64,000 nucleotides of DNA from Sphagnum compactum (taxonomy: Eukaryota > Bryophyta > Sphagnopsida > Sphagnales): the NCBI GenBank assembly GCA_965153455.1, contig OZ234502.1, forward strand, positions 14,787,495 to 14,851,494, in the 5' to 3' direction. Positions within the stretch are counted from its first letter, which is position 1. Each line of letters starts with the position of its first letter. The notes beneath the pieces were generated by a model, which worked only from the letters and a program-made list of their open reading frames with translations, was not told the DNA's origin and did no database searches. A program made the translations under genes and the position numbers. Of this stretch, positions 1 through 12,779 are shown in pieces.

Positions 1-826
1 TAGGGAAAGCATGCCAAGCCTAATGGCAGGGGCATGTACTATTTGTGTATGTTCACACTTTGACAGGGTGAAAATTATCTAAAAACTATAAAATAGATAA
101 ATTAACTTGTGGGTTCTCAAATACCTCAAGAGTGGGCCTTTCGGTTTGCAAAAAATAAGGGTCAGTTATTGGGTTTTTTTAGAGCCATGGTCATACATCA
201 AAAATCAGTTATTTGATTTTGAAATATTAGAAACCAATTCTTTGATTTTTGGAAAACCATGGTTATATATATATATATATATATGTATTGAAGAGGTGCC
301 CTGAAAAGCACCCAGTATTTGCTGTGGTTACGTTCTCTCAAAGAACCAACTGCCTTTTAAGAAAATGGTCTGCAATCTTGGTCCTTCTGATCGCATGCAA
401 GAACTAGATCTCACTGGTGAAAAGAAAAAAATCACCAGGGAAGTTTTTTGATTTGAAAAATATGATTTCAATTGATACAAGGGAATTTCATGGAACAAAT
501 AACCAAAATTGACCAAAAATAACAAAAAATTCCAAATCTCAAACATTTTAATGATGATTTTTTATAAGTAGCCAAGGATATAGAAGGATCCTTTTTTTTA
601 AAAATTCCTTTCATATTTGGTGTATAGCAAAATTTAGATAGATCTTTTTTTGCATGTTTGTCACTTTGGCTACATCTCTAAATTGACAAAAGAAACCCTG
701 GATCTCACTTAGGTGCAAAGGAATAAAAATAATCAGCCTGTATGGATCAGCCTGTATGGTACGTGAGCATTCACATCAAATGTGCACAAAACTTTCAAGA
801 GTTGTACATGGCTCAGCTCGTGGCCT

Positions 827-1019
827 TGGGTGAAGCAGCACCCACACTGGTACCATGGTAAAATCCCCAAATTTCATCTAAATTGCTTGTAAATATTATA
901 AATATCCCATGTTCAGACTAAATCAGGTTCTCTGAGTCCAATCTAACATTTCTTGGGTTTAATTTGGCCATTAAGAGGCCTGGCTCAAGAAGGTGAAAAT
1001 ACCAGTGCAGGTGCTGCAC
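827..1019. mobile_element. MITE, family K (palindromic, GGTACCATGGTAAAA core)
   Basis: About 190 bp, with imperfect terminal inverted repeats: GCAGCACCCACACTGGTA at the left, and its near complement ending ACCAGTGCAGGTGCTGC at the right. The subterminal core is GGTACCATGGTAAAA. The same insertion is at 58437-58603 in arm 2, and the corresponding sites in C (about 45630) and C' (about 61450) lack it. It therefore inserted after the A and C modules separated and before arms 1 and 2 duplicated. No coding capacity. Confidence 0.7.
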
Positions 1020-1496
1020 TACAGACGAAGATCATGTTCGGCTTAATTAATCGACAAACCCTTCTTCTGTCAACGTGTACATCTACTGATTAGTTACTAC
1101 AAACTGTCAGAGCTGCTTGAATGTTTAGGAAATGACCGATGGAAATTTTATGAATGTCCCAAAAGGTCATCCAACCCACAACATGTATCTTTCATTCACC
1201 TAATTTACATATATGTTTTGGGTGTAGCTAGCTCCTTCCTATAGCTCCTTTTATCCAGATTCATCCTCATTGTTCAGCTTATTTTATTGGATTTAAGTAC
1301 CTTCTAGAACATCATGAATAGTTTTGAATTAGTAAAGTTTTAACCATCTTGGTATGTGCATGTATGCATAGAAAAAGATTTCACCCTTAGGAATGGGAAA
1401 GCAGGAATAGGGTTTCTTAGAAAGTTGAACTAAGACCAAGGTTTAGAGTTACCTAGTTCTAAGGTATGTCATTATTTTGAAATTACTGGGCATGTG

Positions 1497-1555
1497 GCCA
1501 GGTTGAACTAGCACCTACATTGGTACCTTCTTGAGTGAGGCCATGCAACAAGGGC
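1497..1555. mobile_element. MITE K remnant
   Basis: A short derivative of the same family: a GGTTGAACTAGCACC-like end, a GGTACC core, then the TTCTTGAGTGAGGCC segment also seen in the copies at 18409 and 50010. Its inverted counterpart in arm 2 is at about 57880-57940. The internal part is largely deleted. Confidence 0.5.
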
Positions 1556-2713
1556 CAGTCATTAGTGCCAGAAAGCTGAATTTGGAGGCCTCATACGGAT
1601 GCAGTTAAGTACATGAGGATGCACATATGTACAAACAATAAATCAATCCTAGCTAGTGTGAGTTCAACATCTGGATCAGCTACGAATATTAAAATATTCT
1701 TAAAATGGGGGATGTTTAAAACTTATAATTCTAACACCACATGGTAACTATAGATCACTGCCGGCCAAGCAAACCCAATAGACAGTCGATGACGTTGTAA
1801 ACTACCTAGCATGGACCTTAATCACTTGATTTAATCTATCACTTGGTCCAAACTATTTTTCATTTCCTTGTTAGGTTTGGAAGGCGTTTATGTAATCAAT
1901 TTTTGATAGCAATCCGCCCAAGCATTTTATTGTTCCTTGGATCCTTTTCATTGGAATGGGAATTGATGCCACTTAAGAGGGTGCCATCCAATGTAGGGAA
2001 AATGTGTAGGATAAAGCCTGAAGCATTCCCAAAATAATGGGCATAGGAAAAGATGGTTGTAGAGTCCAACCATGCATTTTGGGAATTGTAGGTTCATGAT
2101 AACATTCATGAGGTGAAAGTTATCATGAACCTAAATATACATAGATTATGAGGCATATGAGATGGAGGGTTCTTGTGGTTATTCCTTGAGGGCGGAAGGG
2201 ATCTTACACCTACAATGGGTCTAAACTTTGCATAAGATCCCTCACACTCTTAGTGAATGGGCATAATACCCCATCCTTTCTGAGGGATATGTATGGATTT
2301 GAGATGTCATAATCCAAAAACACTAGGGAATTTTTCCAAGTGCCTTGTGAAATGTATTCCCCACTCCCTAATGTATGGGGCATGTTTCCCACTTCTGCAG
2401 TTATTCATGACTTTGACAGTTATTTGTTTCATAAAAGCATGGAGACACATGGCTTTTCACATCCCGAGTTCCAACTGGCTGTTTTGAGCTAGCTCAGTTA
2501 ACCAAGTTACCAAATAGGTGTTCTTGGCTTGAAGCAAGCTGGTGCCCCTGCAAATCCTCCACACATGAAAGTCAGTGTTCAAAGTTTTGGGAACCACTGG
2601 AGAGAGTTTACCACAAAGACCATTGAATGTGTACGTCTCTCATACCACCATAACCTAGAGGCTGGTCAAGCCTGGGCTCCAACTGGACAGTTAAATCCTT
2701 TGTAAATTAGCAC

Positions 2714-3095
2714 CAAGCCAATGCCTCTAGCCTGATGCAATAAGGTAAAATTTGAAGACTAAACTCCACGTAGTAGTGTTTTTTTTATAGCTGAGGTGGC
2801 AATCATCTAAAAGAAAAATTTGGCTATTTAAAAAATATGAAAGAAATAAATAAATGTCATTATATATATTTTGCTACCTAATTGAACCATGTATAGAAAT
2901 CTGGTGATTGTTTTTAAAAATATTTTTGATTTTTTTTCTAACTTTAGACTTTTTTAGAAAATCATTGATTTTGTGATCTAATTTTTCCAAATTTTTGCAA
3001 TAGCACCAAAAAGAAAAGGCTGCTACGTAGCTTTATATATCACTCAAGACAATTAATGAAGTGCAACTAAGTAAGACAACTTCATTCACAGTTGT
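2714..3095 (+). repeat. Direct repeat flanking the 13.6-kb insertion, left copy
   Basis: This about 380-bp segment recurs in direct orientation at 16703-17071. Shared words include TGATGCAATAAGGTAAAATT and GACAATTAATGAAGTGCAAC. In arm 2 the sequence is present once, inverted (about 56300-56650). The arm-1 copy was therefore split or duplicated when the 3096-16702 block arrived. It is far too long to be a transposon target-site duplication. Confidence 0.8.
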
Positions 3096-3097
3096 CC

Positions 3098-3809
3098 TAG
3101 ACACAGTTTGAAGGGATGTATCTTGTTCCGATTTTTTGACCTCCGAATCTAAAATTCCTTGTGTAAAAATTCCGAGATGCAAATATTGCACTATGTTTTG
3201 AATTCCCTACAAAAGCTACATGTTTGAATGTCCAAATACAACCTTGACTCCGTATCCAATGTTTCTCTAATTCAAAGTTGATCTAAATGGTCCATCAAAA
3301 GCAAAACTTGGAACTATCAAGGAGCAACTCAAAAGCGACAAATGAGACGAGGGATAGCCATTCCATTTTGACATTGAACCATTAAATCAACAATAAAACC
3401 CATCATAGATGCTCATAAAAAATACTTGGGAACATGCGTTGGGTATATTAGGGTTGTTCTAGGTTTGAGAATAGTTAATTCTTGACTGTCACATACATAA
3501 ATATGATGCATTTTCTACTATTATGACCACCTAACCTTTCAAAACACAATAATATTAGTAACCTAACATTCATAAGATGAATACCAAGAAACAAAACGTT
3601 CTTCCAAAGCAACGCAACAAAACATAAAAAACACACCAAAATATAAAAAACAAACCAAAACACTAAAAGTTATAAAATTCCCCAAAAACTAAAACATGTT
3701 TGTAATCTTAAAAAAATTCACAAAACATAATATTGGCCTATCACAAATAATGTATTTATATAGTCCGAAAAAAATGAATCATCTAAAGTGACCGAAACTC
3801 GAAATAGAA
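3098..3809 (+). repeat. Repeat R1, copy 1
   Basis: About 710 bp matched in direct orientation at 25787-26500 with roughly 97% identity by eye; most differences are single transitions or short indels. Both copies begin CCTAGACACA and end GACCGAAACTCGAAATAG, after which the flanks differ completely. No long ORF and no terminal inverted repeat was found. It could be a fragment of a larger unidentified mobile element or a recent segmental copy. Positions 3810-4084 after it are AT-rich with nothing recognisable. Confidence 0.8.
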
Positions 3810-4084
3810 CATGATGTATGAAGAAAAGTTATAGCTTAAAGTATAATAAAATTAAAGAATGTGAAAATTTAATTTTTGGTGATGATTTAAAATTTTGATT
3901 ATTTTTCAAGATGAAACATTGAATTTGTAAAAAATTTGCACACTTTTAAAAATTCACATGTGTTTAATGACTAACAAAAAAATTTTGATGTAGGGAACAT
4001 TTAAATATTTTTTATAAAAAGTTACAAAAAATTACATTCAAAAATTCATTTGCATGTAAAAGTTTTTTTAAGTAAAAAAAACGT

Positions 4085-4915
4085 GCAGTCATTTTTTCAT
4101 GACCAAGGCAAAGGCTCGAAAAGGTGCGGGCTAAGAATGCAACATGGGAGTCACATTTACACTGTTGAGAATGCAAGGGAGTGTAAGGGAATGAACCCAT
4201 GCACTCCCAAATGGACTCCCATTTTGGGGGTTGGAGTCTCGAGTTTTCAAAAAGTGACTTCATGGGTCAAAACTCATTGAATTGAAAACTTCCTTATATC
4301 ATTAAAATTTTCTTGAGACGTAGATGTCTAAAATGGGCTCACATGATCCATTTGAGTATTTATAACACAAGTTATGGTCAAAAAAAGAGTCAAGAGTCAA
4401 GGTGTCACTTTGACTTCCAACCATTAAAAGTTTGAAATCGCCTTGAAATACATGCATTCAGGTGGCGTGCTACATATTTTTGGAAAGCTCTCAACAAGGG
4501 CTACAATTTTTCTTTCAACCCCATCTCAATCAGAGGTTTGTAAGAAATTATAGGCCTCTAAATTGGCAAGAGTTTCAGTTTCGAGATTTTTGGGGTACCT
4601 AATTTGGGAATCCCAAGAAAAATTATATTTGGGTGTAGACCCTATGGCTAATCATAGATAATACTATAAAAGGGAAGGTGGTGGTTTTCTCCAAGTCCAG
4701 GCCATGGTGAATCTTGTGAATTTGTGTATGCCCGTGGCTTGTCTATGCATCAAAAGTGTTCCAACTATGCATTTACTAACTTGTTGTTTGGTTTGTGTAG
4801 GTCCATGAGAGTAATTGATTCACTTGTTAGTTATCCTAGTCCCCATCCTAGAGTTCCAGCACACTCCTTTTACCTCCGAAGTAGTGCAAGCTAGGGAGCA
4901 TACCCCAACTCCTTC
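4085..4915 (+). mobile_element. Decayed LTR fragment of the family at 32099
   Basis: Collinear with most of the young LTR at 32099-33226. Shared blocks are CATGACCAAGGCAA near the start, the paired CACTCCC motifs, ACACAAGTTATGG, a TATA-like ACTATAAAAGG, and GTGGCTTGTC near the end. Many CpG sites of the young copy are TpG or CpA here, as expected from deamination of methylated DNA, and this lowers GC strongly. No partner LTR, primer-binding site or polyprotein is nearby, so it is a solo or truncated LTR. Sequence to about 5420 shows nothing identifiable. Confidence 0.65.
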
Positions 4916-5420
4916 AACTATTTTCAGTTTCAAACTCACGTTTAAGTTTTTTAAGGAATGTGGGGGTGCATCATATTATCTTGGAGACACTTAAATTGGC
5001 ATACATGGAATTGTCTCTTACAAGCATTTATACATTGATTCTACTACATAATATTAATGGTTGGTGACAATACTAAAAAGGAAGGTTTCTCAAATTCTTC
5101 TATAATTGATGGTTCCCTTGACATTGTAGGTTGTAGCCCACTTGCATTTGTCTTAGTGTTGATCACTTTGGTTGAACTTGGTACATCTATGGATACAATT
5201 TCATCACATTAGAACACTAATATCAATGAAAACATGAATTGCAATTTGAAAACAATGTAATTTGAACAACACATAAATTGAAATCACATCAACAACATGG
5301 TGTAATACCACTTTTACCAAATGCATTAGCATGACATCCACCTTTTAAAGTATTGTTTAGGGTCTTAGTGGTATGCAGCTCATTTGGCATAATTGTAATA
5401 GTTGCTGGATTGTCTAAGAA

Positions 5421-5615
5421 TTAAGTCTTCATTGGTGACTCAACCTCATCACAAAATTTGGGCAAAGAAGGAGGTGTGTTGGGTGGTTGATTTGCATTGC
5501 ATGATTGGAGTTGGCCCAATGGGCTACTATTGAATGTCTTAATGCTTTGCCTTTGGTTCATAATTTGCATGATGGAACTAGTGGAGCCCAACTTAGTATT
5601 CTTGGGTTTTGACAT
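5421..5615 (-). pseudogene. Exon-like ORF, unknown (low confidence)
   Basis: A 64-codon ORF starting MSKPKNTKLG and rich in S, P, Q and N, preceded on the minus strand by a pyrimidine-rich tract and CTTGCAAG, which looks like a splice acceptor just before the ATG. I do not recognise the product. It lies on the same strand as, and downstream of, the RING-like relic at 6790-7246 and could belong to the same decayed gene. It may equally be chance. Confidence 0.25.
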
Positions 5616-5815
5616 ACTACTTGCAAGTACAAAACACACATAAAGACACATTAGAAATTTGAAGCAAAACCAACATATGGAAAGGAACCAATGGTAGAAT
5701 TTCACTGTTGTTATCATCTATTTTAAACAACTTGACCAATAACATATGTGTACTAAAAGTCAAGCACATGAGATCTTGATCAAACTACAATCTTAGGTGA
5801 AGGATAGTATACATT

Positions 5816-6500
5816 GAATGTGTTTGTTAAAGGACAAAAAACACTATATCACTATTCATGTGATTAAAAGTAATCAATAGTAGTAATGTGTTAAAGATTA
5901 AGCACTCAATAATACTGGATGTGCTAAGTGATGGACCTAAGTTCTAACAAACATTCAAGCAACATTCAATGTGCTTTTTGTAGGACAATTTAAGCACTTA
6001 ACATTATATCATTAGTCCCAGGCACTCAATATCAGTAAAACCTGTGCTAAAAGGACTAAGCACTAAGTGTGTTTGTTGTAGGACAATTTAAGCACTTAAC
6101 ATTGTATCACTAATCCCAAGCACTCAATACTAGTAAGGTGTTAAGAGGACCAAGCATTCAATGTGCTTGTTGTAGGACAATGTAAGCACTTAACATTGTA
6201 TCATTAGTCCCAAGCACTTAGTGTGCAACGTGATGTAGTTAACACAAGACCATTATTCTCAAGTAGTCAATAGTAATAGTGTTTTAAGAATCAACATTCA
6301 TAAGTATTAGATATACTATTTGAAAGATTGAGTAAACACCTAATGTGTTTACATTATAAAACAATAATAATATCATTGAACATCGTAAGCAGTTTGCAGC
6401 AACAATGCCCAGGTTATAATGAAACATGAACAATGTGCTAGGTAAGGACAATAAACACAAATTATGCACATTAACCCATTTATTAATCTGTAGGACCAAT
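5816..6500. repeat. Minisatellite, unit about 93 bp
   Basis: Three well-conserved units lie at about 5968-6065, 6066-6158 and 6159-6232. Each contains GTAGGACAAT, TAAGCACTTAACATT and CCCAAGCACT. More decayed units on both sides extend the array to about 5816 and 6500. No coding potential is maintained across units. Confidence 0.7.
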
Positions 6501-6789
6501 GTAAATCACTAAACATAAACAATTATGTTAGGTGATGGATACCAAAGATGTGGATGCATGAAATGAAACCCTAAAATTCTATAGTACTAACAATTCACTA
6601 AGGTTCAAGTCAATTCATGCACAAAGAAGTTACAAATCACTCAGTAAAGACATATGACTCAACAAATATTGCATATCATGAGGCCTCCTCTTTCAAAGTG
6701 TTCCTCAATTCCTCTTGCAACTCATTTAAACGCATTTTACTAGTAAGTGATTACATCTCTTCATCTCTTTCACGAAACCCAAAATTGGT

Positions 6790-7246
6790 TCACCATTCAA
6801 GGTGTAGCAACTCCCCACAAACAAGACATTTGTTTATGATCTTCAACATTTCACCCAAATAAAAAGGATGGTATGTGTGCTTACATGAGGTTATCAAAAT
6901 ATTGTAATAGTTGTACCCAACTTTGCAAAACTCGCATGCTTTGAGCACAATGAAAGGGTTTGAATCAGTTTCCACAAGGAAAGATGGATGTAACATTAGT
7001 TTTGGCCAGAAAGATGTCTCCCCTCCCCTCTCCATGCTTCCTAGCTACTCTACCATAACAAGTCGTTGCCTTCCCAGTTCCACCAATTTTTTGTTTCACC
7101 CCATCAATGTCAAATTTTATTTTCCAATGGTCTACCTTGTATCTTGAAATAGATCCTCTCTTGATCGCCCTTGTCAATTTGTCAGTAAGTAGGGTTTGGA
7201 AGGTTTCAAGTTCTTTCTTTGCAACTTCCTTCTGATGAAAAATCAA
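6790..7246 (-). pseudogene. RING-like zinc-binding protein relic, copy 1
   Basis: On the minus strand the frame around 6795-6960 reads a Cys/His pattern: CEFCKVGY, then SCKHTYHPF, then NKCLVCGELLHLEW. This spacing resembles a RING or RING-like cross-brace (C-x2-C ... C-x-H-x-x-H ... C-x2-C), with one expected Cys (after HPF) replaced by Tyr. The upstream part (to 7246) is in another frame, so the gene is frameshifted. The same motif occurs at 27201-27360 (FCNRGYYC / SCKHTFHPFC / NKCSLCARVFHPD). Two diverged copies with the same Cys/His layout suggest a real, possibly transposon-borne, gene family of unknown function. Sequence to 7640 has no further recognisable gene. Confidence 0.5.
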
Positions 7247-7639
7247 CTTTGGTACCTTTCAATCACCACCTTTTCTGTCAACCTAACAAAGTTGAATGAA
7301 CATGTGTTTAATTGGAAAATATTTGAAGATTAATGGATTGTAAGACAAAGCAAAACCACAGAAAAAATAGAACCTTTTGATCACGACCTTTGCGATTAAC
7401 CCTAATAGAGTATGAACTATACTTGAATTTGCAAAAGGTTCTAAAGTATCAATGGACCACAAAACAAGTTAGGATTAATAGGAAGCAAAATGAACAAAAC
7501 AAATGTTGAAGACCACATTCAAGCTCACACTTGCTCTTGCAAGACTTTGATTTGATTTGTGAACTCCTTCATCTTAAACTTAGCAAACTCAAAGCCCTTT
7601 TGGGCCTCAATTGCAATAGCTTTACATGAATTTGAATAG

Positions 7640-8346
7640 AGGACATCTAGGTATATATAAACATATACATATGTACTTCTTTATTGAATGTATAATATAA
7701 CGTACACATTGAATTTAATTTCAATTCAAAAGTAGACTTTCACCTTCCATAGATTCTATGGTTTAATATGTATATATGTCAAAATGATCTCGTGACTTGC
7801 CATGTAATGGAATATCATTAATACAACGATTGAACACCAATCACAAAAATAGGACTATAATATTAACGTAGTGCCAACCTATTGGTACAACTAGTTGTAC
7901 CAATGGGAATCATAATTGAAATTAACTCCTCCAAGCAAGTTGAAAGTTTCATATTTAATGGGTGGTGGAAATGTCACACACATGGCATGATCATATGTGT
8001 CAAGGCCATACACTAATTGCAATAGTAATTACAAAATAGTTATTAATTACGAGTTACATTTACAATAAAAATGTAGTGTAGTTGTCACATGCAACTAAAG
8101 TACAAGTTGCCCAAAAGTCAACATGGTCGACTACAACCATATATATGGTGCATTCAGTCCACCATATAAATGTTTATTTTGTAACTAATTTCCAACTACA
8201 ATATAATTCCTTGATTTTTTAGCATGTCATTTTTTTATTAATTCGTCATATTTCCATGGGATAGTTGTATTACAATTGTATATTAGTTGTTTTAGGGCTT
8301 TAGTTGTTGGGTAGTGTGGTTATAGCAGACATAATTTCTCATAGTG
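7640..8346 (+). mobile_element. CACTA-type element, right end
   Basis: Ends in ATAATTTCTCATAGTG, the complement of a CACTATGAGAAAT terminus, almost the same as the end at 14987-15005. The preceding 700 bp are collinear in direct orientation with 11710-12441 plus 14707-15005 (for example CAATCACAAAAATAGGACTA against CAATCACAAAAAATAAGACT). The left end of this copy was not identified, and no transposase ORF remains. A diverged, truncated, non-autonomous copy. Confidence 0.55.
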
Positions 8347-8579
8347 AAATGTTGATGGTGTTGATTACTACTTTAATTATTGAAACAATAAACCTAGTTC
8401 ATGTTTGTCTTGAAAACTTAACAAGACTATTGTTTTCAATGGAGCTTGAGGAAGAAAAATTCCTTACCTTTGAAGAAAAGGCAACCACACCTAACCTTCA
8501 TTTTGTGTTCTTGTTGTATGTTGCATGTTTTTTCAATTCGCCTTTCTAAATTGTAATCTTGAAAGGGTGGAGAATGAAC

Positions 8580-8860
8580 TTGAAGAAGCTACAAATGGGG
8601 GCATGTCCTATGTTTTTGGAAAACCCTCGTCAAGGCTTTCCAAAAACATATGACACGTCCCCCTTGTATGGCGATTGAAAAATATTTGATTATAATCTTA
8701 CACACCCCCACCGTGCGATAACAACCAAATCTTTTGGTTGTTAGGAAATCGAGGCATGTCACATGTTTTTGGTAAGCCGTCGACAAGTTTGAGGCGACTT
8801 TTTGTCCCTCTACTCCCGGTTCTACGAGGTGACTATACTTGAAAGCATAAATGCTATTGG
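8580..8860. mobile_element. LTR-like fragments
   Basis: Contains repeated GGCATGTCxxATGTTTTTGG motifs at 8600, 8750 and, inverted, at 8640. They resemble the segment of the 32099-family LTR where the young copy has GGACGTGCGACATACCGTTGG-like sequence. Taken as small rearranged pieces of that LTR family. Positions 8861-9430 carry nothing recognisable. Confidence 0.4.
8597..8663. repeat. Hairpin, about 28-bp arms
   Basis: The left arm runs GGGGGCATGTCCTATGTTTT... and the right arm is its near complement ending ACACGTCCCCC, around an about 10-nt loop. Three or four mismatches lie in the outer arm. It probably arose from two inverted pieces of the same LTR-derived sequence. Confidence 0.7.
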
Positions 8861-9429
8861 CGAAGGAAAAATGCAAGTGTATTCCTAGATGTTATATAAC
8901 GTTTATAGTTGAAACTAAATAGCTTACCTCCTATGCATCATTTACGATTAGAACTAATAGATATATTTTCCAAGTTCAAACATTCTAAATCCTAGAATTT
9001 TATGTCAAATTGTCATTCATTTAAACTAATTTTTAAGGACTCAACACCACGTTCAACGTAGCTGCAGACCACCAGTCACTTGAAATATTGTTTCTGACAC
9101 ATAGTTATTCAAATCCAGCTTGCCTTAGCTCATTAAAAAACTAACTATAAGACGCACCGTGGTACCAAATCCTAAGCTCTACAACTACACCAACAAGAAG
9201 TAATGCTATGAAACCCAAGAGGGTTTTACGAAGGCAGTAAATTCAACTTGGTTATAGACCACTAGTCACTTGAAATATTATTTCTAACACATAGGTTATT
9301 CAAATCCTAAGTCCTCCACACCTTCATTGTTGACTTGATTTTAATTGAATATTTGACTTTTTTCCTTTCCTTGAAATTATGGGGTCGCGCATGGTCACAT
9401 CTTACGGGCCCGAGCCGCACAAACAAGTG

Positions 9430-9790
9430 AAGAACCGCCTCCGGAATCATCTCTAGATTTGACCTTAGCGAAGCATCTTCGTGATGAAGAACCCGAACCT
9501 TGAGAGGTGCGTGCTCGTTTTGAAATTGAACCCCTTTGAACTTAGTACTATCATATTTCTCTGAATTCTTACACCTTGATGATCTTGTTGCAAATCAACC
9601 CGGCTTTTGGTGACGAACGTCAAACCGTGTGTTAAGGTTGTTACAAAACTGAAAGTACTTTTATCTTCGCATGGTCTTAAGCTCATGGCGTTGGACACTA
9701 TCGTTGGTTGTGTGGTCCGATTCATCAACTACCTTTTAACAGCAAGGTGGACTACTTAGTTCGCACCATTCGACGCATCCTAAATTTCTT
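9430..9790 (+). pseudogene. Pseudogene of the small orphan gene at 30413
   Basis: Translating the plus strand gives SLDLTLAKHLRDEEPEP, then stops, and later GHYRWLCGPI and DYLVRTIRRILNFL followed by a stop codon. These line up in order with PLDVNVSQRPHEEEPSR, GHYCWLRGPI and EYLARTIRRILEFL of the intact protein at 30413-30826. In between, in-frame stops and at least one frameshift break the reading frame. The C-terminal block is best preserved. This shows the gene existed in at least two copies and that its protein sequence was once constrained. The function is unknown. Confidence 0.7.
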
Positions 9791-10697
9791 GTAGTTATGA
9801 ACTATCATTATGTCATAGCCCAGGATTGAACATGTAGTTACAGCTCTTTGTTGAGCTTATTCATAATCTAAATAAACATTTCAGTCATTATGAAACTCCT
9901 GTCGCCATTAGCACACTATCACACTATCACATTATCTATTTAATCATTAAGTTGACTCAAATTAACCTGTTGTTCATACGGCTTGAAGATTGTTCTATTT
10001 GTATTGGACCTTTCATTAACACCCTTTCAACTCCTTCATGAATTTCAAACATCCTTGCTACTCACTAAACACTAAAACAATACAAATGTTGTGTTCAACA
10101 CCACAAATTCTGGTGTCTACTTCTACCCCCAACCCTCTAGAGATTCGTCAACCCTAATTACGCAACAAAGTTTTTAAAATTATGGTTACCAGCTTTTTGT
10201 TGAAGAAAAGAATTAACCCAACAACTTATTCATCAATATCATATTTCAAAAAAGAAAACAACCCCTTCACGCACCACGCGCATCCATCATTCCTTATGAA
10301 GTTGCTAAAAGCCCTTAATAATTTTACCCCGCTCAAATAACCCTGACGCAACTTTTAAAAATTAAGACTATCGCACATGGTTGTGTCGGTATGGTTCACA
10401 ACAAGGCCTTTTCAAAGAGATGTCACAAGATTATGAGAATTTTTTTGTAATTGGCCTTGAAGCTCAATTTTGGAATTGCATTGGACACTTGCAACTCATT
10501 GTATTTATACGCCATGATTGTTATCGGACAAGTTATAAGAGTTATAATTCACCATATCTATGGTGCAATTCATTACAACCCAATTACAACTTTGTCACAA
10601 CAATTCTTTTTCAACTACTATGCAATTTTTTTATGACTACAATCATAATGTCATGCTAATGTCATTTTTCATGCATCCATCAAAATGTAACACACTG
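9791..10697. other. No recognisable feature
   Basis: AT-rich sequence. The ORF pair around 10381-10659 has no recognisable domain or codon structure and is treated as chance. Confidence 0.6.
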
Positions 10698-10849
10698 CAC
10701 TATAAGGATTTTTCGTGATTTTTTTCAAATATTGATATCCATCATCCATTATGATTATTCATTTTAGATGGTCTTGGATTATGACACGTGACACAATCAA
10801 AAGTTGCCACTTGGCATATTAATTAAATTTTGGAAACAAATATAAATAT

Positions 10850-10995
10850 ATGTACTTAGGTAGGTTGGTACATAGCCATAGGTAGGTAAGTTGATATAAT
10901 TCCAACCTACCTATTTACCTAATTATTTACTTACTATCTAGGTAGGTAGAAAAATAGGACCTATTTATTTAGGTAGGCAAATAGGTAGGTAGGAA
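10850..10995. repeat. GGTA-rich simple array
   Basis: Dispersed (GTAG)n and (CTAC)n words such as TAGGTAGGTTGGTAC and AATAGGTAGGTAGGAAGG. An inverted relative lies at 14186-14290. The shared flank includes ATTATGACACGTG at 10779 and its complement near 14340. Confidence 0.65.
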
Positions 10996-12779
10996 GGTAA
11001 AATATTAAAAGAGTAAGTGAACTAAATAGTAGCCACAAAAATCTTTTAATTTGTTATGCGTTTTGTGTTTAGGGTTAAGCCTATATATAGTTTGTGAAAT
11101 GATATATTGAAAACAAAAGATATCGGTTAAATCTTTAAATGGCACCCTAGTTGCAATTGAGTTGTAATTATAAAAAACTTCCCCACATGCTTTCAATTCG
11201 ATTTTAATTTTGTAATTAATTGGAAATTTATAATTAATCATCTGACATATTTATTTGGAATTTAATTATTTGAATTAGATATATGGTTATTAATTACCTA
11301 GATTGATTCAAATAATTAATTATCAAACAAATATTAGATGATTAATTATCTAAATAACTATTAAGTAATTAATTATGTTGATAATTGATGATCTAAATTC
11401 AAATAAAACTCAATAGTTATTAACCTACATTAACAAAGTTTGATATCTAAAATTATTTGAATTAATTGATTAAATTGATATAATTACTTAATGAGTTTAA
11501 GTAATTAATTATTACATAGTTAATTAGTTATTATCTAAATTAATTAAATAAGAATGAATCAAATTTGATTAATGAATTCATATGAATAGTTTATTATTTA
11601 GTTTCCTTGATTAGTTCATGGTAATTAAGTATATTACATATTAATTACTAATTATAAATTAATAGAAAAAATCATTTTGAAATATTAAATGATAAACATG
11701 AATTTGAGTAAAAATATATACATTGAGGTATATTAAAACATATTCATATGTACATCCTTATTGATTGTTTGATAAAATATATACATTATTTTTAATTTAA
11801 GTTCAAAAATAGATTTTCACCTTTCATAAAATTCTATGGTTTAGTATGTGTGTATACCAACATAATATTGTGAATTCTAATGTATTGAAATATTATTAAC
11901 ACAACAGTTGAACATCAATCACAAAAAATAAGACTATAATATTCTATTACGTTATTTAAATTTTAGTTATTTAGATAATTATGAAAACTAATTATTTTAA
12001 TTAATTAATTCAATAAAGGAATCGGCTCGTATCGATGAAACATTTAATAATCTAGGCTATAAAAGTTTGAATTGTATAAGCAATGATATTTATACGTAGA
12101 TATTCATAAACAATTTAATACACCATTCCAATCTAATTAAAGGCCTGCATTTACACTTTCAATGAATTGCACAATCTGTAAATATTTTAATAATATGAAT
12201 TACCACATAGTTGACATCTACTTCTAGATGAGTTGAACACTCTAGTTCCAAAATAGTGGACAAGTAGTAGTTATGTGGTGAAACCATAATGGCACATTTA
12301 GTTGTAACTTAGTTGTAAAACTAGTTAATTTTTAGTTGTAAACAAGTTGCAAGTTCTAGATGTTATGGACTTTTACCTAACCATACACGTGGCATGATCG
12401 TACACATCAACACCATATGCTAGTTGTAAAATAGTTGTTCACACTAACAGAAATCAGCGAAAATGTAACCACTCCATTTACGACTACATGCGACTTGTAG
12501 TTGTTTGTGACTAGATTTGTAATATTTGCAACTACAAGACCAAATTTCAATTATTTTGGTCATTCTCACAACTATGATGTAACTGTTACAAATTTCATTC
12601 TATTGGTTGGATAATTTTACATTTATTCTCATCTATTAATAGGTTGGTATGTCCCATTAGTCATAATAGTCACCAAATTAGTTGCATCTTAAAGGTATTC
12701 TACAATGACATAGGACGGTATTTTAATGTATGTATTATAATTATATATATGTATACGTATGTATATTGTTCATATAATG

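Larger units (their letters stand above)
85..3095 (+). repeat. Arm 1, first part (module A) of a large inverted duplication
   Basis: This stretch is matched in reverse complement by about 56300-59287. Clear anchors are 345-395 (starting AAAGAACCAACTGCC) against 59030-59080 and 100-180 against 59205-59270. A more diverged copy in the same orientation lies at about 45070-47230 (module C). No gene is supportable here; the short ORFs have stops or frameshifts in the matching copy. It contains a palindromic MITE at 827-1019 that is shared with arm 2 but absent from C and C'. The left boundary near 85 is where similarity fades and is approximate. Confidence 0.8.

Noticed and set aside
5816-6500. 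Possible CRISPR-like array
   Set aside because: Units are 93-bp tandem copies without short repeats alternating with unique spacers; it is a minisatellite in a plant genome.
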